46,145 bases of DNA, taken from Ruegeria arenilitoris. GTDB lineage: Bacteria; Pseudomonadota; Alphaproteobacteria; Rhodobacterales; Rhodobacteraceae. Shown here in pieces: positions 34,360-43,419 of the stretch; position 1 is the stretch's first letter; every line of letters starts with the position of its first letter. A program made the position numbers and the translations under genes. The DNA is taken from the NCBI RefSeq assembly GCF_013032445.1, contig NZ_WQCA01000022.1, forward strand, positions 1 to 46,145, in the 5' to 3' direction. Under the pieces are notes generated by a model. It made no database searches, had not been told where the DNA came from, and saw only the letters and a list, made by a program, of their open reading frames with translations.

Positions 34360-35259
34360 ATGCGCATCTCAGTAGTCGTTCCACACTATAATCAACCCGA
34401 ATATCTACAGATCTGTCTGGACACGCTCAAAGCGCAAACCCCGGTTTCCGCCGATGTCGAGATCATAGTGGTCGACAATAATTCCATTGAAACTCCCGAG
34501 CATGTCTGCGCTGACTTTCCCGATGTCACATTGCTGCGTGAAACAACGCCCGGCCCCGGACCAGCCCGTAACAAAGGTGTCAGCCACGCATCAGGCGAAA
34601 TTCTGGCCTTTATTGATGCCGATTGTCATGCCCACAGAGAGTGGCTGGCTGCAATCGAACGCGTCTTTGACAATCCCGAAACTCAGGTTGTCGGCGGGGA
34701 TGTGCGTGTCAATATCCTGAACCCGAACAAGCCAACTTTTCTGGAGGCTTATGAACGCATCTATGCCTACCGTAATGAAAAGTATATCGCCAAGGGGTTT
34801 TCAGGCACCGGAAATCTGGCAATGCGCCGCGAGGTTTACGACCGGGTCGGCGCGTTTGCCGGAATCGGGGTGGCCGAAGATCGCGACTGGGGACAGAGGG
34901 CCCGCGCGTCCGGCTACCGTATCATCTATGTCGCGGATATGATCGTTTATCACCCTGCCCGGACACAGTTTTCCAAGCTGGTTCAGAAATGGGACCGCCA
35001 CATCCTGCACGAATACCAAGAAATGCCCACGGGGATGGGACGCATGCCAAAATGGTATGCCAAAGCGGTCGCTCTGGCGGTTTCGCCCCTGGTCGAAGTG
35101 CTTCGGATCGCAACCACAAGCAGGATATCGGGTCTTCGGATGCGCTTTCAGGCGTTCTACTGCCTGGTCATGATCCGGCTTTATAGAAGCTATGCGATGA
35201 TCCGGCTCGGTTCTTTTGGGGCGCAGCGGCAGGCCCGAAACGACTGGACACGATCCTGA
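34360..35259 (+). CDS. family 2 glycosyltransferase
   Basis: The 299-residue enzyme starts RISVVVPHYNQPEYLQICLDTL and has VDNNSIETP and the acidic IDADCHAHREWL motif, with GTGNLAMRREVYDRVGAF and GVAEDRDWGQRARASG in the acceptor half. A hydrophobic C-terminal stretch suggests membrane contact. It resembles the glycosyltransferase at 4289-5173. It lies 217 bp after the tyrosine kinase and about 400 bp before the AlgD-like gene. Confidence 0.9.
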   Translation: MRISVVVPHYNQPEYLQICLDTLKAQTPVSADVEIIVVDNNSIETPEHVCADFPDVTLLRETTPGPGPARNKGVSHASGEILAFIDADCHAHREWLAAIERVFDNPETQVVGGDVRVNILNPNKPTFLEAYERIYAYRNEKYIAKGFSGTGNLAMRREVYDRVGAFAGIGVAEDRDWGQRARASGYRIIYVADMIVYHPARTQFSKLVQKWDRHILHEYQEMPTGMGRMPKWYAKAVALAVSPLVEVLRIATTSRISGLRMRFQAFYCLVMIRLYRSYAMIRLGSFGAQRQARNDWTRS

Positions 35260-35664
35260 TGCAGGGCGGAGTTTTCGTGAGGTTCGGGACGAAGAGCAAT
35301 AGGTCCCGTTACGCCGAAACCAGCACCCGTCGCAGGAAGAATCCGGCAGTGCGTTTTCACCTTTTTAGTGAATGCAGCAGATCGCCAGGAATGTTACCTA
35401 TCAACACCTCTGGCAACTCGCCGAAACAATCGGACGCAGATCATGGTATCCGTCGCACAGGTAAGGTGGGGTTAGCGCAACGCTTGTATTTCCTGACATG
35501 CCAAGTGTTTCTTTTTCGCCCGGATTGTGTCTTTCTATGGTGGAATTCAGGCGACCTAGGATGGGGGCAACAGGAAAAGAATCCGGGATTTTCAGGTGCG
35601 GGCGGACCGGCTTGTCCATAGCGTTTCATTTTGATTGTGAGTTTTCAGGATTGGGTAGAGTTTA
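35260..35664. other. intergenic region before the AlgD-like gene
   Basis: About 400 bp. A plus-strand open frame spans much of it but has no ribosome binding site and a composition unlike real protein. It probably contains the promoter of the dehydrogenase/GT4 pair. Confidence 0.4.
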
Positions 35665-36933
35665 ATGAAGGTTGCGGTATTGGGCCTTGGCTATGTTGGA
35701 TTTACGGCAGCCTGCTGCATCGCCAGCGAGGGTCATGAGGTCATCGGAATTGACGTAAGCCAGAAAAAGGTGCGTCAGATCATGGCCGGGCAGGCTCCGA
35801 TCGTGGAGCCGCGTGTGCAGGACATGTTGACCGAGGGTGTAACGGCCGGTCGGATTTCAGCAGACGTGACGATTGCGGCGCATTTGGACGATTGCGATCT
35901 GGTCATTGTCTGTGTCGGTACACCCTCAGCGGCAGATGGATCGCACAATATGGGCTTCATCGCGGATGTGACCCGGCAGATCGCGGTGGCATTGACCGCT
36001 GATCGGGATCGCCCGCTGGTTGTCGCCTATCGTTCGACATTTCGCCCCGGCACTGTCGAGGAACTGGTCCTGCCGATTTTCGAGGCCGTTCTGGGCGAAG
36101 CGGCGCAACACCGGGTTGAGGTGGTCTATAATCCCGAATTCCTGCGTGAGGGCAGCGCTGTCGAGGATTACTTCAATCCTCCGAAAGTGGTGATTGGAAC
36201 CCGGGATGGGATCCCCAATGCGGCGATGGAGGAACTGAACGCCAATATAAAGGCACCGATCTTTGTCGTTGGCTACCGCGAAGCGGAAATCACTAAATTC
36301 GTTGATAACAGCTGGCACGCGGTCAAGGTGGCCTTTGCCAATGAGGTCGGTCGCGTTTGTCTGGCACAGGGTATTTCTGCGCAGCAGGTGCACCAGATTT
36401 TCGTTTCGGATACCAAGCTGAACATCTCTCCTTATTACATGCGGCCCGGTGGAGCCTTTGGCGGCTCGTGCCTGCCCAAGGATGTGCGGGCGTTGCAATA
36501 TATTGCCGCCGATACCGGTGCCAACTTGCCGCTGATCAACAGCCTGCTGGGATCGAACGAGGCACATAAGCACCGTCTGTTCGAATATGCGGTCGAAGGG
36601 TTGGAAAAACCGGCACGTATTCTGCTGGTGGGCCTGGCGTTCAAGGCGGGCACTGACGATCTGCGTGAAAGCCCGAATGTCGATCTGGCGCGCAAGCTTC
36701 TGGCCGCCGGATTCGAGTTGGAGATTTATGATCCGGGCATTGATGCCACTAAGCTGGTTGGGGCCAACTTGGGCTATGCCTATAGCCAGTTGCCCGTGCT
36801 GGAGCGTTTGCTGGTCGAGCGCACCCATGCTGAAGCTGCAAGTTATGATCGGGTTATCGTCTCTAACGCGACGATTGACGGATTGTCCTTGTCCGGAGAT
36901 CCGGAGATCCGCCATACAGGTCAGTTGCCATGA
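35665..36933 (+). CDS. nucleotide-sugar dehydrogenase, GDP-mannose 6-dehydrogenase (AlgD)-like
   Basis: This 422-residue enzyme oxidises a nucleotide sugar to the uronic acid with two NAD+. It has the Rossmann motif GLGYVG (7-12), VCVGTPS, NPEFLREGSA, NSWHAVKVAFANEVGR and the catalytic Cys269 in GGAFGGSCLPKDVRAL. SPYYMRPGGAFGGSCLPKD and FKAGTDDLRESPNVDLA look closer to AlgD than to UDP-glucose dehydrogenase, so GDP-mannuronate is my first guess; UDP-glucuronate is the alternative. A uronic acid in the polymer would make it anionic. Its stop overlaps the GT4 start by four bases (ATGA), so the two are translationally coupled. It is intact, unlike the related pseudogene at 23751-24798. Confidence 0.88.
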   Translation: MKVAVLGLGYVGFTAACCIASEGHEVIGIDVSQKKVRQIMAGQAPIVEPRVQDMLTEGVTAGRISADVTIAAHLDDCDLVIVCVGTPSAADGSHNMGFIADVTRQIAVALTADRDRPLVVAYRSTFRPGTVEELVLPIFEAVLGEAAQHRVEVVYNPEFLREGSAVEDYFNPPKVVIGTRDGIPNAAMEELNANIKAPIFVVGYREAEITKFVDNSWHAVKVAFANEVGRVCLAQGISAQQVHQIFVSDTKLNISPYYMRPGGAFGGSCLPKDVRALQYIAADTGANLPLINSLLGSNEAHKHRLFEYAVEGLEKPARILLVGLAFKAGTDDLRESPNVDLARKLLAAGFELEIYDPGIDATKLVGANLGYAYSQLPVLERLLVERTHAEAASYDRVIVSNATIDGLSLSGDPEIRHTGQLP

Positions 36934-38183
36934 AAGATACCGATCTGGTCGAAACGCCCCGCATGGATGTGGCCCGGCAGGACAAGCCTCTTAAAGGTCG
37001 ACGAGTGCTTATCATCGTTGAGAATCTGCCCTTACCCTTCGACCGGCGGGTTTGGCACGAATGCCGGACGCTGCGCGCGGCTGGTGCCGAAGTCGCGGTG
37101 ATTTGCCCCACGGGCAAGGGGTACGAAGCCCCATACGAAGAGATCGACGGGGTGCATATCTATCGCCACGCTCTGCCGATAGACGCCAGCGGAGCGCTTG
37201 GCTATCTGTTGGAGTATGGGGCCGCGCTGTTTCATGAAATGCGGCTGGCGTTGCGGGTGGCGCACCGTCACGGGTTTGACACACTGCAGGCCTGCAACCC
37301 TCCCGACCTGATTTTTCTGGTGGCCCTACCCTTCAAGCTTTTTGGCAAGCGGTTCATCTTCGATCACCACGATATCAACCCCGAGCTCTACGAGGCCAAA
37401 TTTGGCAAGCGCGGGTTTTTCTGGAAGCTCATGGTGCTGTTCGAACGCTGGACATTCCGCAGCGCCGATGTGGTGATTTCGACCAATGAAAGTTACCGTG
37501 TAATCGCACAGGAACGGGGTGGGATTGCGTCTGAAGATGTATTTGTTGTGCGTTCGGGCCCTGATCTCAACCGGTTGATTGTGACCGAGCCAAACCCGAA
37601 CTGGCGCAAGGGTCGTGCGCATATGGTGGGGTATGTCGGTGTCATGGGCGATCAGGAAGGAATCGACCTGCTGCTAGAATCTGCGAGGATCATCGTGCAG
37701 GACCGCCGCCGCGATGTGCAGTTCGTCCTGGTTGGCGGTGGCCCCGCGTTGGACGGGTTGAAGGCGCAGGCCGAGGAACTGGGGCTGAGTGATTACGTGA
37801 CCTTTACCGGGCGCGCACCTGATATGGATTTGTTCGCAGTGCTTTCGACGGCAGATGTCTGTGTGAACCCGGACCGGGTAAATCCGATGAACGACAAATC
37901 CACTATGAACAAGATATTGGAATATATGGCGTTTTCCAAACCTATCGTCCAGTTTGATGTAACCGAGGGACGCTATTCTGCAGGCCGGTCTTCGCTCTAT
38001 GCTGCACCAAATGACACGCAGGATATGGCCAACAAAATTCTGGAATTGCTTGATGATCCTCAACAATCAGCCGAAATGGGCCGTTTCGGTCGCGCCAGGG
38101 TCGAGGCGGAATTGGGCTGGGATCATCAGGTCGATGCGTTGATCGGGGCCTATCAGCGGGCGGTAGAAAAGAAGCCGTTCTGA
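36930..38183 (+). CDS. family 4 glycosyltransferase (GT-B fold)
   Basis: The 417-residue enzyme has RRVLIIVENLPLPFDRRVWHE at the start and a C-terminal nucleotide-binding half with MVGYVGVMGDQEGIDLLLESA, LVGGGPALDGL, FTGRAPDMDLFAVLSTADVCVNPD, and NKILEYMAFSKPIVQFD, the GT4 E-x7-E region. It is translationally coupled to the AlgD-like dehydrogenase (ATGA overlap), suggesting it transfers the uronic acid made by that enzyme; this is inference. It converges on the PIG-L gene with 35 bp between. Confidence 0.92.
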   Translation: MKDTDLVETPRMDVARQDKPLKGRRVLIIVENLPLPFDRRVWHECRTLRAAGAEVAVICPTGKGYEAPYEEIDGVHIYRHALPIDASGALGYLLEYGAALFHEMRLALRVAHRHGFDTLQACNPPDLIFLVALPFKLFGKRFIFDHHDINPELYEAKFGKRGFFWKLMVLFERWTFRSADVVISTNESYRVIAQERGGIASEDVFVVRSGPDLNRLIVTEPNPNWRKGRAHMVGYVGVMGDQEGIDLLLESARIIVQDRRRDVQFVLVGGGPALDGLKAQAEELGLSDYVTFTGRAPDMDLFAVLSTADVCVNPDRVNPMNDKSTMNKILEYMAFSKPIVQFDVTEGRYSAGRSSLYAAPNDTQDMANKILELLDDPQQSAEMGRFGRARVEAELGWDHQVDALIGAYQRAVEKKPF

Positions 38184-38218
38184 CCCGCAGCCATTGCTCC
38201 GGGTGCTTCGACCTATCT

Positions 38219-38860
38219 TCACCCCAATCGCAGCTTTCTGACATAAAACGCTTCGGCCAGCGCGTCCGGGGCGTTGCATTCCAGACCGCGCAGCCGCATC
38301 AGGCCGCGAAATGTCAGGTCGTCGAACCAGTGCTTGCCCACCTGAGAGGCGAAACACTCCATTAGCAGCGAGATTTTGGTGTCGGTATCCGCAACAGAGG
38401 CGGGGACGAAGGCGTTGGGTGAACCCATGCCACCATCCCATTTCGGAATCTCGTATTCCAGGATCATATGATCGCGGAACGTGTTCCAGGTCAGTTCTGA
38501 TAGGATGCGGTGATCCTGATGAAGATCCTGCTTGTATTGGGTCAGGATCAGGTCGGGGTCGTGCACTTTCAGCGTTTCCAGAAACGCCTTCACTTCGGCC
38601 CATTGATGTGGGAAATGGCCGTCACGGAAATCCTTCAGAATGATCTCGGATGATCCCGTGCCTTCCAGGAAGCGTTCGGCGCTGGCCCGGGCCTCTTCAC
38701 CGCGGACACCCGAGGCTGCACAGACCACCCAGACGATATGGGCATCCGGATTGTCGCGGATGAGCCGCAAAATGGTTGCGCCCGCACCGATTTCGATATC
38801 GTCGCTGTGGGCACCGAGACAGAGCACCGTGCCGAGTTTCCCAAGGCCGAGTTCACGCAT
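38219..38860 (-). CDS. PIG-L family deacetylase
   Basis: The 213-residue enzyme belongs to the PIG-L/LmbE family of zinc-dependent N-deacetylases acting on GlcNAc-type substrates. The metal-binding motif AHSDDIE (17-23) and the second histidine region LHQDHRIL are intact. ATG at 38860 (MRELGLGKLG) lies four bases after the cytidylyltransferase stop; longer frames upstream overlap that gene and are not likely. It is the last gene of the minus-strand deoxysugar operon. Its substrate could be a sugar nucleotide or a lipid-linked amino sugar, producing a free amino group. Confidence 0.88.
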   Translation of the reverse strand: MRELGLGKLGTVLCLGAHSDDIEIGAGATILRLIRDNPDAHIVWVVCAASGVRGEEARASAERFLEGTGSSEIILKDFRDGHFPHQWAEVKAFLETLKVHDPDLILTQYKQDLHQDHRILSELTWNTFRDHMILEYEIPKWDGGMGSPNAFVPASVADTDTKISLLMECFASQVGKHWFDDLTFRGLMRLRGLECNAPDALAEAFYVRKLRLG

Positions 38861-38864
38861 CGTC

Positions 38865-39644
38865 TTAGTCGTCCTTCCAGACCTGCCAGGGCGTATTCCC
38901 GGCGGCCACCCGATCATCCAGCGCCTGCTTTTCCTTGAACGTGTCCATGCAGGTCCAGAAGCTTTCATGCTGATGCGCATAAAGTCGCTTTTGCCCGACC
39001 AGACGTTCGAAGCCTTCGATCACCAGTTCCTCACCTTCATGCAGATTGTCGAAAATCTCGGGGCGCAGGGCAAAATAGCCGCCATTCATCCACATGCCCG
39101 AGTCTTTCACATCCGAGATTTGCGCCACGCGGCTGTCGTTGCCGAAAGACACCAAATGGAAGGAATACGGGGGTTTTACACAACAGAAACCGGCGACCGC
39201 ATCGGTGGCGGAAAAGCCCTGGATCATTGCATCGAGATCAAGATCGGTCAGCGTGTCGGCATAGTTGGCCAGAAACATTTCTTCGCCGTCCAGATGCTCG
39301 CGCACGCGTAAAAGGCGACCGCCGATATTGGTATTCTGACCGGTGTCGACAAAGGTGATGCGCCAGTCCTGAATATCGCTTTGCAGAACGTCGATCTTGG
39401 CACCGCCATTCTCGAAGACGAAGTCGTTATTCACCCGCTCGTCATAGTCCAGGAAGAACTGCTTAATCGCCTCGCCTTTGTAACCCAGACAAATGATGAA
39501 ATCCTTATGCCCGTAAGATGCATAGTACTTCATAATGTGCCACAGGATCGGACGACCACCCACAGGCACCAGCGGCTTGGGAATCTGATCGGAATAATCC
39601 CGCAGTCGGGTTCCCTGACCACCACAGAACAAAACGACTTTCAT
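38865..39644 (-). CDS. rfbF: glucose-1-phosphate cytidylyltransferase-like nucleotidyltransferase
   Basis: This 259-residue enzyme resembles RfbF, which makes CDP-glucose for CDP-deoxysugars. The signature FCGGQGTRLRDYSDQIPKPLVPVGG is followed by GHKDFIICLGYKGEAIKQFF, FVDTGQNTNIGGRLLRV, FLANYADTLTDLDL and ESFWTCMDTFKEK, which fit the RfbF branch better than thymidylyl- or mannosyl-1-P enzymes. AAGGA lies six bases before the ATG. No CDP-glucose 4,6-dehydratase (RfbG) is in the window, so the pathway is incomplete here or uses a distant gene. Confidence 0.9.
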   Translation of the reverse strand: MKVVLFCGGQGTRLRDYSDQIPKPLVPVGGRPILWHIMKYYASYGHKDFIICLGYKGEAIKQFFLDYDERVNNDFVFENGGAKIDVLQSDIQDWRITFVDTGQNTNIGGRLLRVREHLDGEEMFLANYADTLTDLDLDAMIQGFSATDAVAGFCCVKPPYSFHLVSFGNDSRVAQISDVKDSGMWMNGGYFALRPEIFDNLHEGEELVIEGFERLVGQKRLYAHQHESFWTCMDTFKEKQALDDRVAAGNTPWQVWKDD

Positions 39645-39665
39645 AACTGGTCCTTTTCCTTTTGC

Positions 39666-40937
39666 TCAGGCTCGCGCCCGGGTTTCCTGTGATGTCAGCA
39701 CCGTGGCTTCGGGGACAAAAACCACCAGTTCGGCACCCCATTCGGCGGTATAGGAAAGCTGTTCGGCGATCTCGTCGCGGAAGTTCCAGGGCAGGATGAC
39801 GATAACGTCCGGTTTGGTTTCAGCGATCTTGTCCGGATGGTGGATCGGAATCCGGGAACCGGGCAAATAGCGACCCTGTTTATAGGGGTTGCGGTCGACC
39901 GTATAAGAGATGAGGTCAGTTTTGATCCCGCAATAGTTCAGGAAAGTGTTGCCCTTGCCCGGCGCGCCATAGGCAGCGATCTGTTTACCAGCGCGTGCCG
40001 CGGCGATCAGATATTCCAGCGCCTTGCGTTTGGTTTCGCGGACCTGTTCGTCGAAAGAGGCATAGGTTTCCATCCGGTCCAGACCCGCAGCCAGTTCCCG
40101 GTTGCGGAAGGCAACAAGCCGGTCGGTCACCGGTTTGGTGTCGTCTTCCTCGTGGCGGCCAATGATGCGCAGTGACCCGCCATGGGTGGATACCTCTTCG
40201 ATATCGAACAGCCGGATACCGTGATGGGCAAAGACCCGTTCCGCCGCAATCAGCGAGAAATAGCAGTAATGCTCGTGATAGACCTGATCGAACTGGTTGC
40301 CTTCCATGGTGGCCAGAAGATGCGGAAACTCGATTGTCATCACCGCACCGGGCTTCATCATGATCTTCAGCCCGGCCACGAAGTCATTCAGATCGGGCAC
40401 CTGCGCCAACACGTTCTTACCCAGGATCAGATCGGCCTGCCGCCCTTGTGCGGCCAGCTTCTGGGCGGTTTCGACACCAAAGAACTCGACCTCGGTCGGA
40501 ACACCCTTGTCGATGGCCACCTGGGCCACGTTTTCTGCGGGCTCCACCCCGTAACAGGGAATGCCCAGCGTCACGAAATGCTGCAACAGATAACCGTCAT
40601 TGCTGGCCACCTCGACCACCTGACTGTCGGAACCCAGTCCGAAACGGTCTTTCATGTCGTGACAATAGCGGCGCGCATGTTCCACCCAGCTATCTGCATA
40701 GGATGAGAAATAGGCATACTCGGTAAAGATCTCCTCGGCCGGGACGAACTCGTCGAGCTGGGCGAGATAGCATTCGTGGCAAACGAAGGCATGGAGCGGA
40801 TAGAACGGCTCCATCTTCGAATAGTTTTCTTCAGCGACATAGCTTTCGCACAGGGGCGACATGCCGAGATCGACCAGCGTATGCTTAAGGTGTGTGCCGC
40901 AAAACCGACAGGGGAAAGATCCGGTAGGAGCTGACAT
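39666..40937 (-). CDS. sugar C-methyltransferase-like protein, paralogue 3
   Basis: The 423-residue protein has the three-part layout of NDP-sugar C-methyltransferases: an N-terminal zinc-finger-like region (CRFCG, CHECY), a SAM-binding domain (VVEVASNDGYLLQHF, GVEPAENVA), the YHEHYCYFSL motif, and a C-terminal domain with AAYGAPGKGNTFLNYCG and YTVDRNPYKQGRYLPGS. Enzymes of this family (TylC3/NovU type) methylate a 4-keto sugar at carbon 3 or 5. It carries GAGAGG six bases before the ATG. It is the most family-like of the three paralogues here, while the other two have somewhat different SAM motifs. Confidence 0.9.
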   Translation of the reverse strand: MSAPTGSFPCRFCGTHLKHTLVDLGMSPLCESYVAEENYSKMEPFYPLHAFVCHECYLAQLDEFVPAEEIFTEYAYFSSYADSWVEHARRYCHDMKDRFGLGSDSQVVEVASNDGYLLQHFVTLGIPCYGVEPAENVAQVAIDKGVPTEVEFFGVETAQKLAAQGRQADLILGKNVLAQVPDLNDFVAGLKIMMKPGAVMTIEFPHLLATMEGNQFDQVYHEHYCYFSLIAAERVFAHHGIRLFDIEEVSTHGGSLRIIGRHEEDDTKPVTDRLVAFRNRELAAGLDRMETYASFDEQVRETKRKALEYLIAAARAGKQIAAYGAPGKGNTFLNYCGIKTDLISYTVDRNPYKQGRYLPGSRIPIHHPDKIAETKPDVIVILPWNFRDEIAEQLSYTAEWGAELVVFVPEATVLTSQETRARA

Positions 40938-40972
40938 GCGGGGCCTCTCTTTTTACTTCAATGCGTTTCGTA

Positions 40973-42184
40973 TCAGGAATTGATCAGTTCCGGCGCAAGC
41001 CCAAGCTCCGCCAATTGTGCCGTTATCTCGTTACGGTAGATAGGATTCATCAACACGACAACATCGGGCGGATCTTCCGTCAGCGCCTGTGGCGAAATGA
41101 TCTGCTGGCCGGTTCCGGCCAGGTGCTTACCCTGTTTGTGTGGGTTGATGTCGACCACACGGGTGATCGTGTCACGGTCCCCCAGCATGTTGAGGAAACC
41201 AACCGCTTTGGCACCTGCCCCCCAGGCCACAGCCCGGCGACCTTCGGCACGCCATTGCGCCAGCCGGTCGCGCCAATCGGACATCTTGGCATTCTGTGTT
41301 TCGCCAAATGCAGCGACATCCGCCGCCAGCTGCCCGAGATTGCCGGTGTTGCTGCCCGGGTTGCCGGTGTTGCTGCCCGGGTTGCCGGTATCCGTTCTCG
41401 CAGCCCGTGCTTCGATTGTCAGAAACTGCTTTTCAAAGGTCTCTTCCACGCGCAGCACGTCAAAGCCGCAGACCGCAAAGGACCGGGTCAAGGATTCGAC
41501 ACTAAAATAGGAACAATGCTCATAAATCACGTCCCAAACCGAACCCTGCCGAATGATCAGATCGGTGTCCGGCACTTCGAAATAGATCACTGTACGATCC
41601 GGATCGGTGATCGATCGCCGGATCATCCGCAGGAAATCATTCGGGGCCGGGATGTGCTCATAGACAAAACGCGAGGCCAGCAGGTCGGCCTGCAGGCGGG
41701 CGTGTTCTTCGCCATAATAGTCATTCGACCAGGTGATACGGTCAGCGGCCGAGGTGTTGACCCGCTCACCCTCGTAGGATGGGTCAAAGCCGTACCCGGT
41801 ATTACCCCCGGCCTCGCAGAGCATGGCCAGAAAATCGCCTTTGCCACAGCCGATATCGACCACGGTGCGCTGATGCAGCCCATAGGTGTCCACCAGACGG
41901 TCGACCAGTTTCTGCGAATAGTTTTGAAAGGTCGGCGAAAAATGCAGCGAGTTGTCGTATTGCTGATCGTATTCGATCCGGTCCGGATCGAAGGACACAT
42001 TCCAGATAAATCCGCAATCGGGGCAGAAGGCCAGATCGATATCCCCCCGGCGGCAGGCGCGGGCGCTGTCAGCATCCGGCCATAGCACGCCGATCAGCAC
42101 CGGCTGATCGGACAGTGAAAAGAAAAGCCTGGCATGGTTCCCGCCGCAAACCGGACAGGCAGGCACAGAAGGTGTGGCGGTCAT
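40973..42184 (-). CDS. sugar C-methyltransferase-like protein, paralogue 2
   Basis: This 403-residue protein shares the layout of its neighbours: CPVCGG and CPDCGF zinc-binding pairs, the SAM motif VVDIGCGKGDFLAML, YEHCSYFS, and a C-terminal domain with AVAWGAGAKAVGFLN and VVDINPHKQGKHL. A seven-residue repeat (TGNPGSN, about residues 265-282) sits between the two domains and is encoded by a 21-bp tandem repeat. Its start overlaps the stop of paralogue 1 by four bases (ATGA), so translation is coupled. The substrate is unknown; it may act on the same keto-sugar as paralogue 3 or on another carbon. Confidence 0.88.
   Translation of the reverse strand: MTATPSVPACPVCGGNHARLFFSLSDQPVLIGVLWPDADSARACRRGDIDLAFCPDCGFIWNVSFDPDRIEYDQQYDNSLHFSPTFQNYSQKLVDRLVDTYGLHQRTVVDIGCGKGDFLAMLCEAGGNTGYGFDPSYEGERVNTSAADRITWSNDYYGEEHARLQADLLASRFVYEHIPAPNDFLRMIRRSITDPDRTVIYFEVPDTDLIIRQGSVWDVIYEHCSYFSVESLTRSFAVCGFDVLRVEETFEKQFLTIEARAARTDTGNPGSNTGNPGSNTGNLGQLAADVAAFGETQNAKMSDWRDRLAQWRAEGRRAVAWGAGAKAVGFLNMLGDRDTITRVVDINPHKQGKHLAGTGQQIISPQALTEDPPDVVVLMNPIYRNEITAQLAELGLAPELINS
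41340..41390 (-). repeat. 21-bp tandem repeat inside paralogue 2
   Basis: Two identical 21-bp copies at 41340-41360 and 41361-41381 are followed by a partial third. They encode NTGNPGS units in the linker between the domains, where copy-number change would keep the frame. Confidence 0.92.
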
Positions 42185-43416
42185 TGCGTTGGCTCCATTT
42201 CCGGGGCGGTATCAGTTGTCAGGATTTCAGGGGACAGTTGCATGCTGGCGATCTGCGCGGCGATTTCGTCACGATAGATACTGTTCATCACGATCACGAT
42301 GTCCGGGCGCTTTTCGGTCAGAATCTCGGGTGCCATGATGGGGGCGGCGCAGCCGGGCATGTAGTGCCCCTGCCGTGCCGGGTTGATATCGACGACGCAC
42401 GAGACGATCCCCGGATCACCGATGGTGGTCAGAAAACCCACCGCCTTCGAACCGGACCCCCAAAGCGCCACGCGCTGTCCTGCGTCATGCCAGGCGGCAA
42501 AACGCTGCCGCCATCCGTCGATGCGCGACCGCGCGGTATCGCGGAACTCTGCAACCAGTTTTGTGGTCTCAGCCAAATCGTCGGCCAGTTCAGGCAGCGG
42601 TGACGGGCGATCCGATACTGCTGCTTCGATGATCAGGTATTGCTCACCATAAACCCGGCGCAGGTCGAGCACATCAAACCCCGCCAGCCGGAAGGCCCGC
42701 GCCAGAGATCCGGCGGTGAAATAGCTGGCATGCTCGTAATAGATGTCCCAGAACGCACCTTCGATCAGGATACGCCGCAGGTCCGGCACCTCGAAACCAA
42801 AGCGCAGGCGGCTACCATCCCCGGCGGCCTGCCGCATCAGAGCCAGAAAACCGGCGACATCGCCAATATGTTCCAGCGTGTGCCGGCAGATCAGAAAATC
42901 CGCGTCTACCGGTACGTGGGATTTGGTGAAGTTCTCAGCGTGAAAGGTCAGCCCGCCCGGTTCCGAACTGCGGCCCGGTACATAGGCCGGGTCATAGCCG
43001 GTACCGCTACAGCTGCCTTGGACGCAGATCAGGCGCAGGAAATCACCCTTGCCGCATCCAACCTCGATCAGATGCCCGCCGCCAAGGCCGAATCGCTCGA
43101 TCCAGCCCTGCGCCAGATCCGCTACAAACGCATTGAATGTGGGCGAGCCGCCCTGTGCGTCTTCATACCCAGTGCCGTAATCGACCCGCGCCAGATCAAA
43201 CCGGGCGTTGAAAGCCAACCCGCATTCGGGGCACCAGCACAGCGCCATGTCACCGGTCGGAAACCCGAGCGCAGTGACACGGTCCGGCAACAGCAACGTG
43301 CTCTGCACCGGAATGTCGGTCAGATCATAGAGAGGCCGTATATTCCCGGACTGGCCGCAGGACGGACAGGCTGTGCCCGGCGCTTCACCGCTCGTGGTGA
43401 TATCTGCAGGTGTCAC
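42181..43416 (-). CDS. sugar C-methyltransferase-like protein, paralogue 1
   Basis: The 411-residue protein has CPSCGQ and CPECGL pairs, the SAM motif LIEVGCGKGDFLRLI, CRHTLEHIGDVAGFL, YYEHASYFT, and the C-terminal VALWGSGSKAVGFL and VVDINPARQGHYM. It starts with GTG at 43416, three bases past the epimerase stop, with GGTGA before it. It is clearly homologous to paralogue 2 (same GCGKGDF and DINP segments), so the pair probably arose by tandem duplication and diverged. Having three such genes in one operon is unusual. Confidence 0.88.
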   Translation of the reverse strand: MTPADITTSGEAPGTACPSCGQSGNIRPLYDLTDIPVQSTLLLPDRVTALGFPTGDMALCWCPECGLAFNARFDLARVDYGTGYEDAQGGSPTFNAFVADLAQGWIERFGLGGGHLIEVGCGKGDFLRLICVQGSCSGTGYDPAYVPGRSSEPGGLTFHAENFTKSHVPVDADFLICRHTLEHIGDVAGFLALMRQAAGDGSRLRFGFEVPDLRRILIEGAFWDIYYEHASYFTAGSLARAFRLAGFDVLDLRRVYGEQYLIIEAAVSDRPSPLPELADDLAETTKLVAEFRDTARSRIDGWRQRFAAWHDAGQRVALWGSGSKAVGFLTTIGDPGIVSCVVDINPARQGHYMPGCAAPIMAPEILTEKRPDIVIVMNSIYRDEIAAQIASMQLSPEILTTDTAPEMEPTQ

Positions 43417-43419
43417 GGA

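Noticed and set aside
35259..35621. Plus-strand open frame of 120 codons
   Set aside because: Composition is unlike a folded protein, there is no ribosome binding site, and the region lies where a promoter is expected.
35926..36915. 329-codon minus-strand frame opposite the AlgD-like gene
   Set aside because: It is the mirror of a well-supported dehydrogenase gene with clear catalytic motifs. The antisense translation shows no domain.
40961..42085. 374-codon plus-strand frame opposite C-methyltransferase paralogue 2
   Set aside because: A codon-bias shadow: the minus-strand gene has full family motifs and operon coupling, and the plus-strand translation has none.
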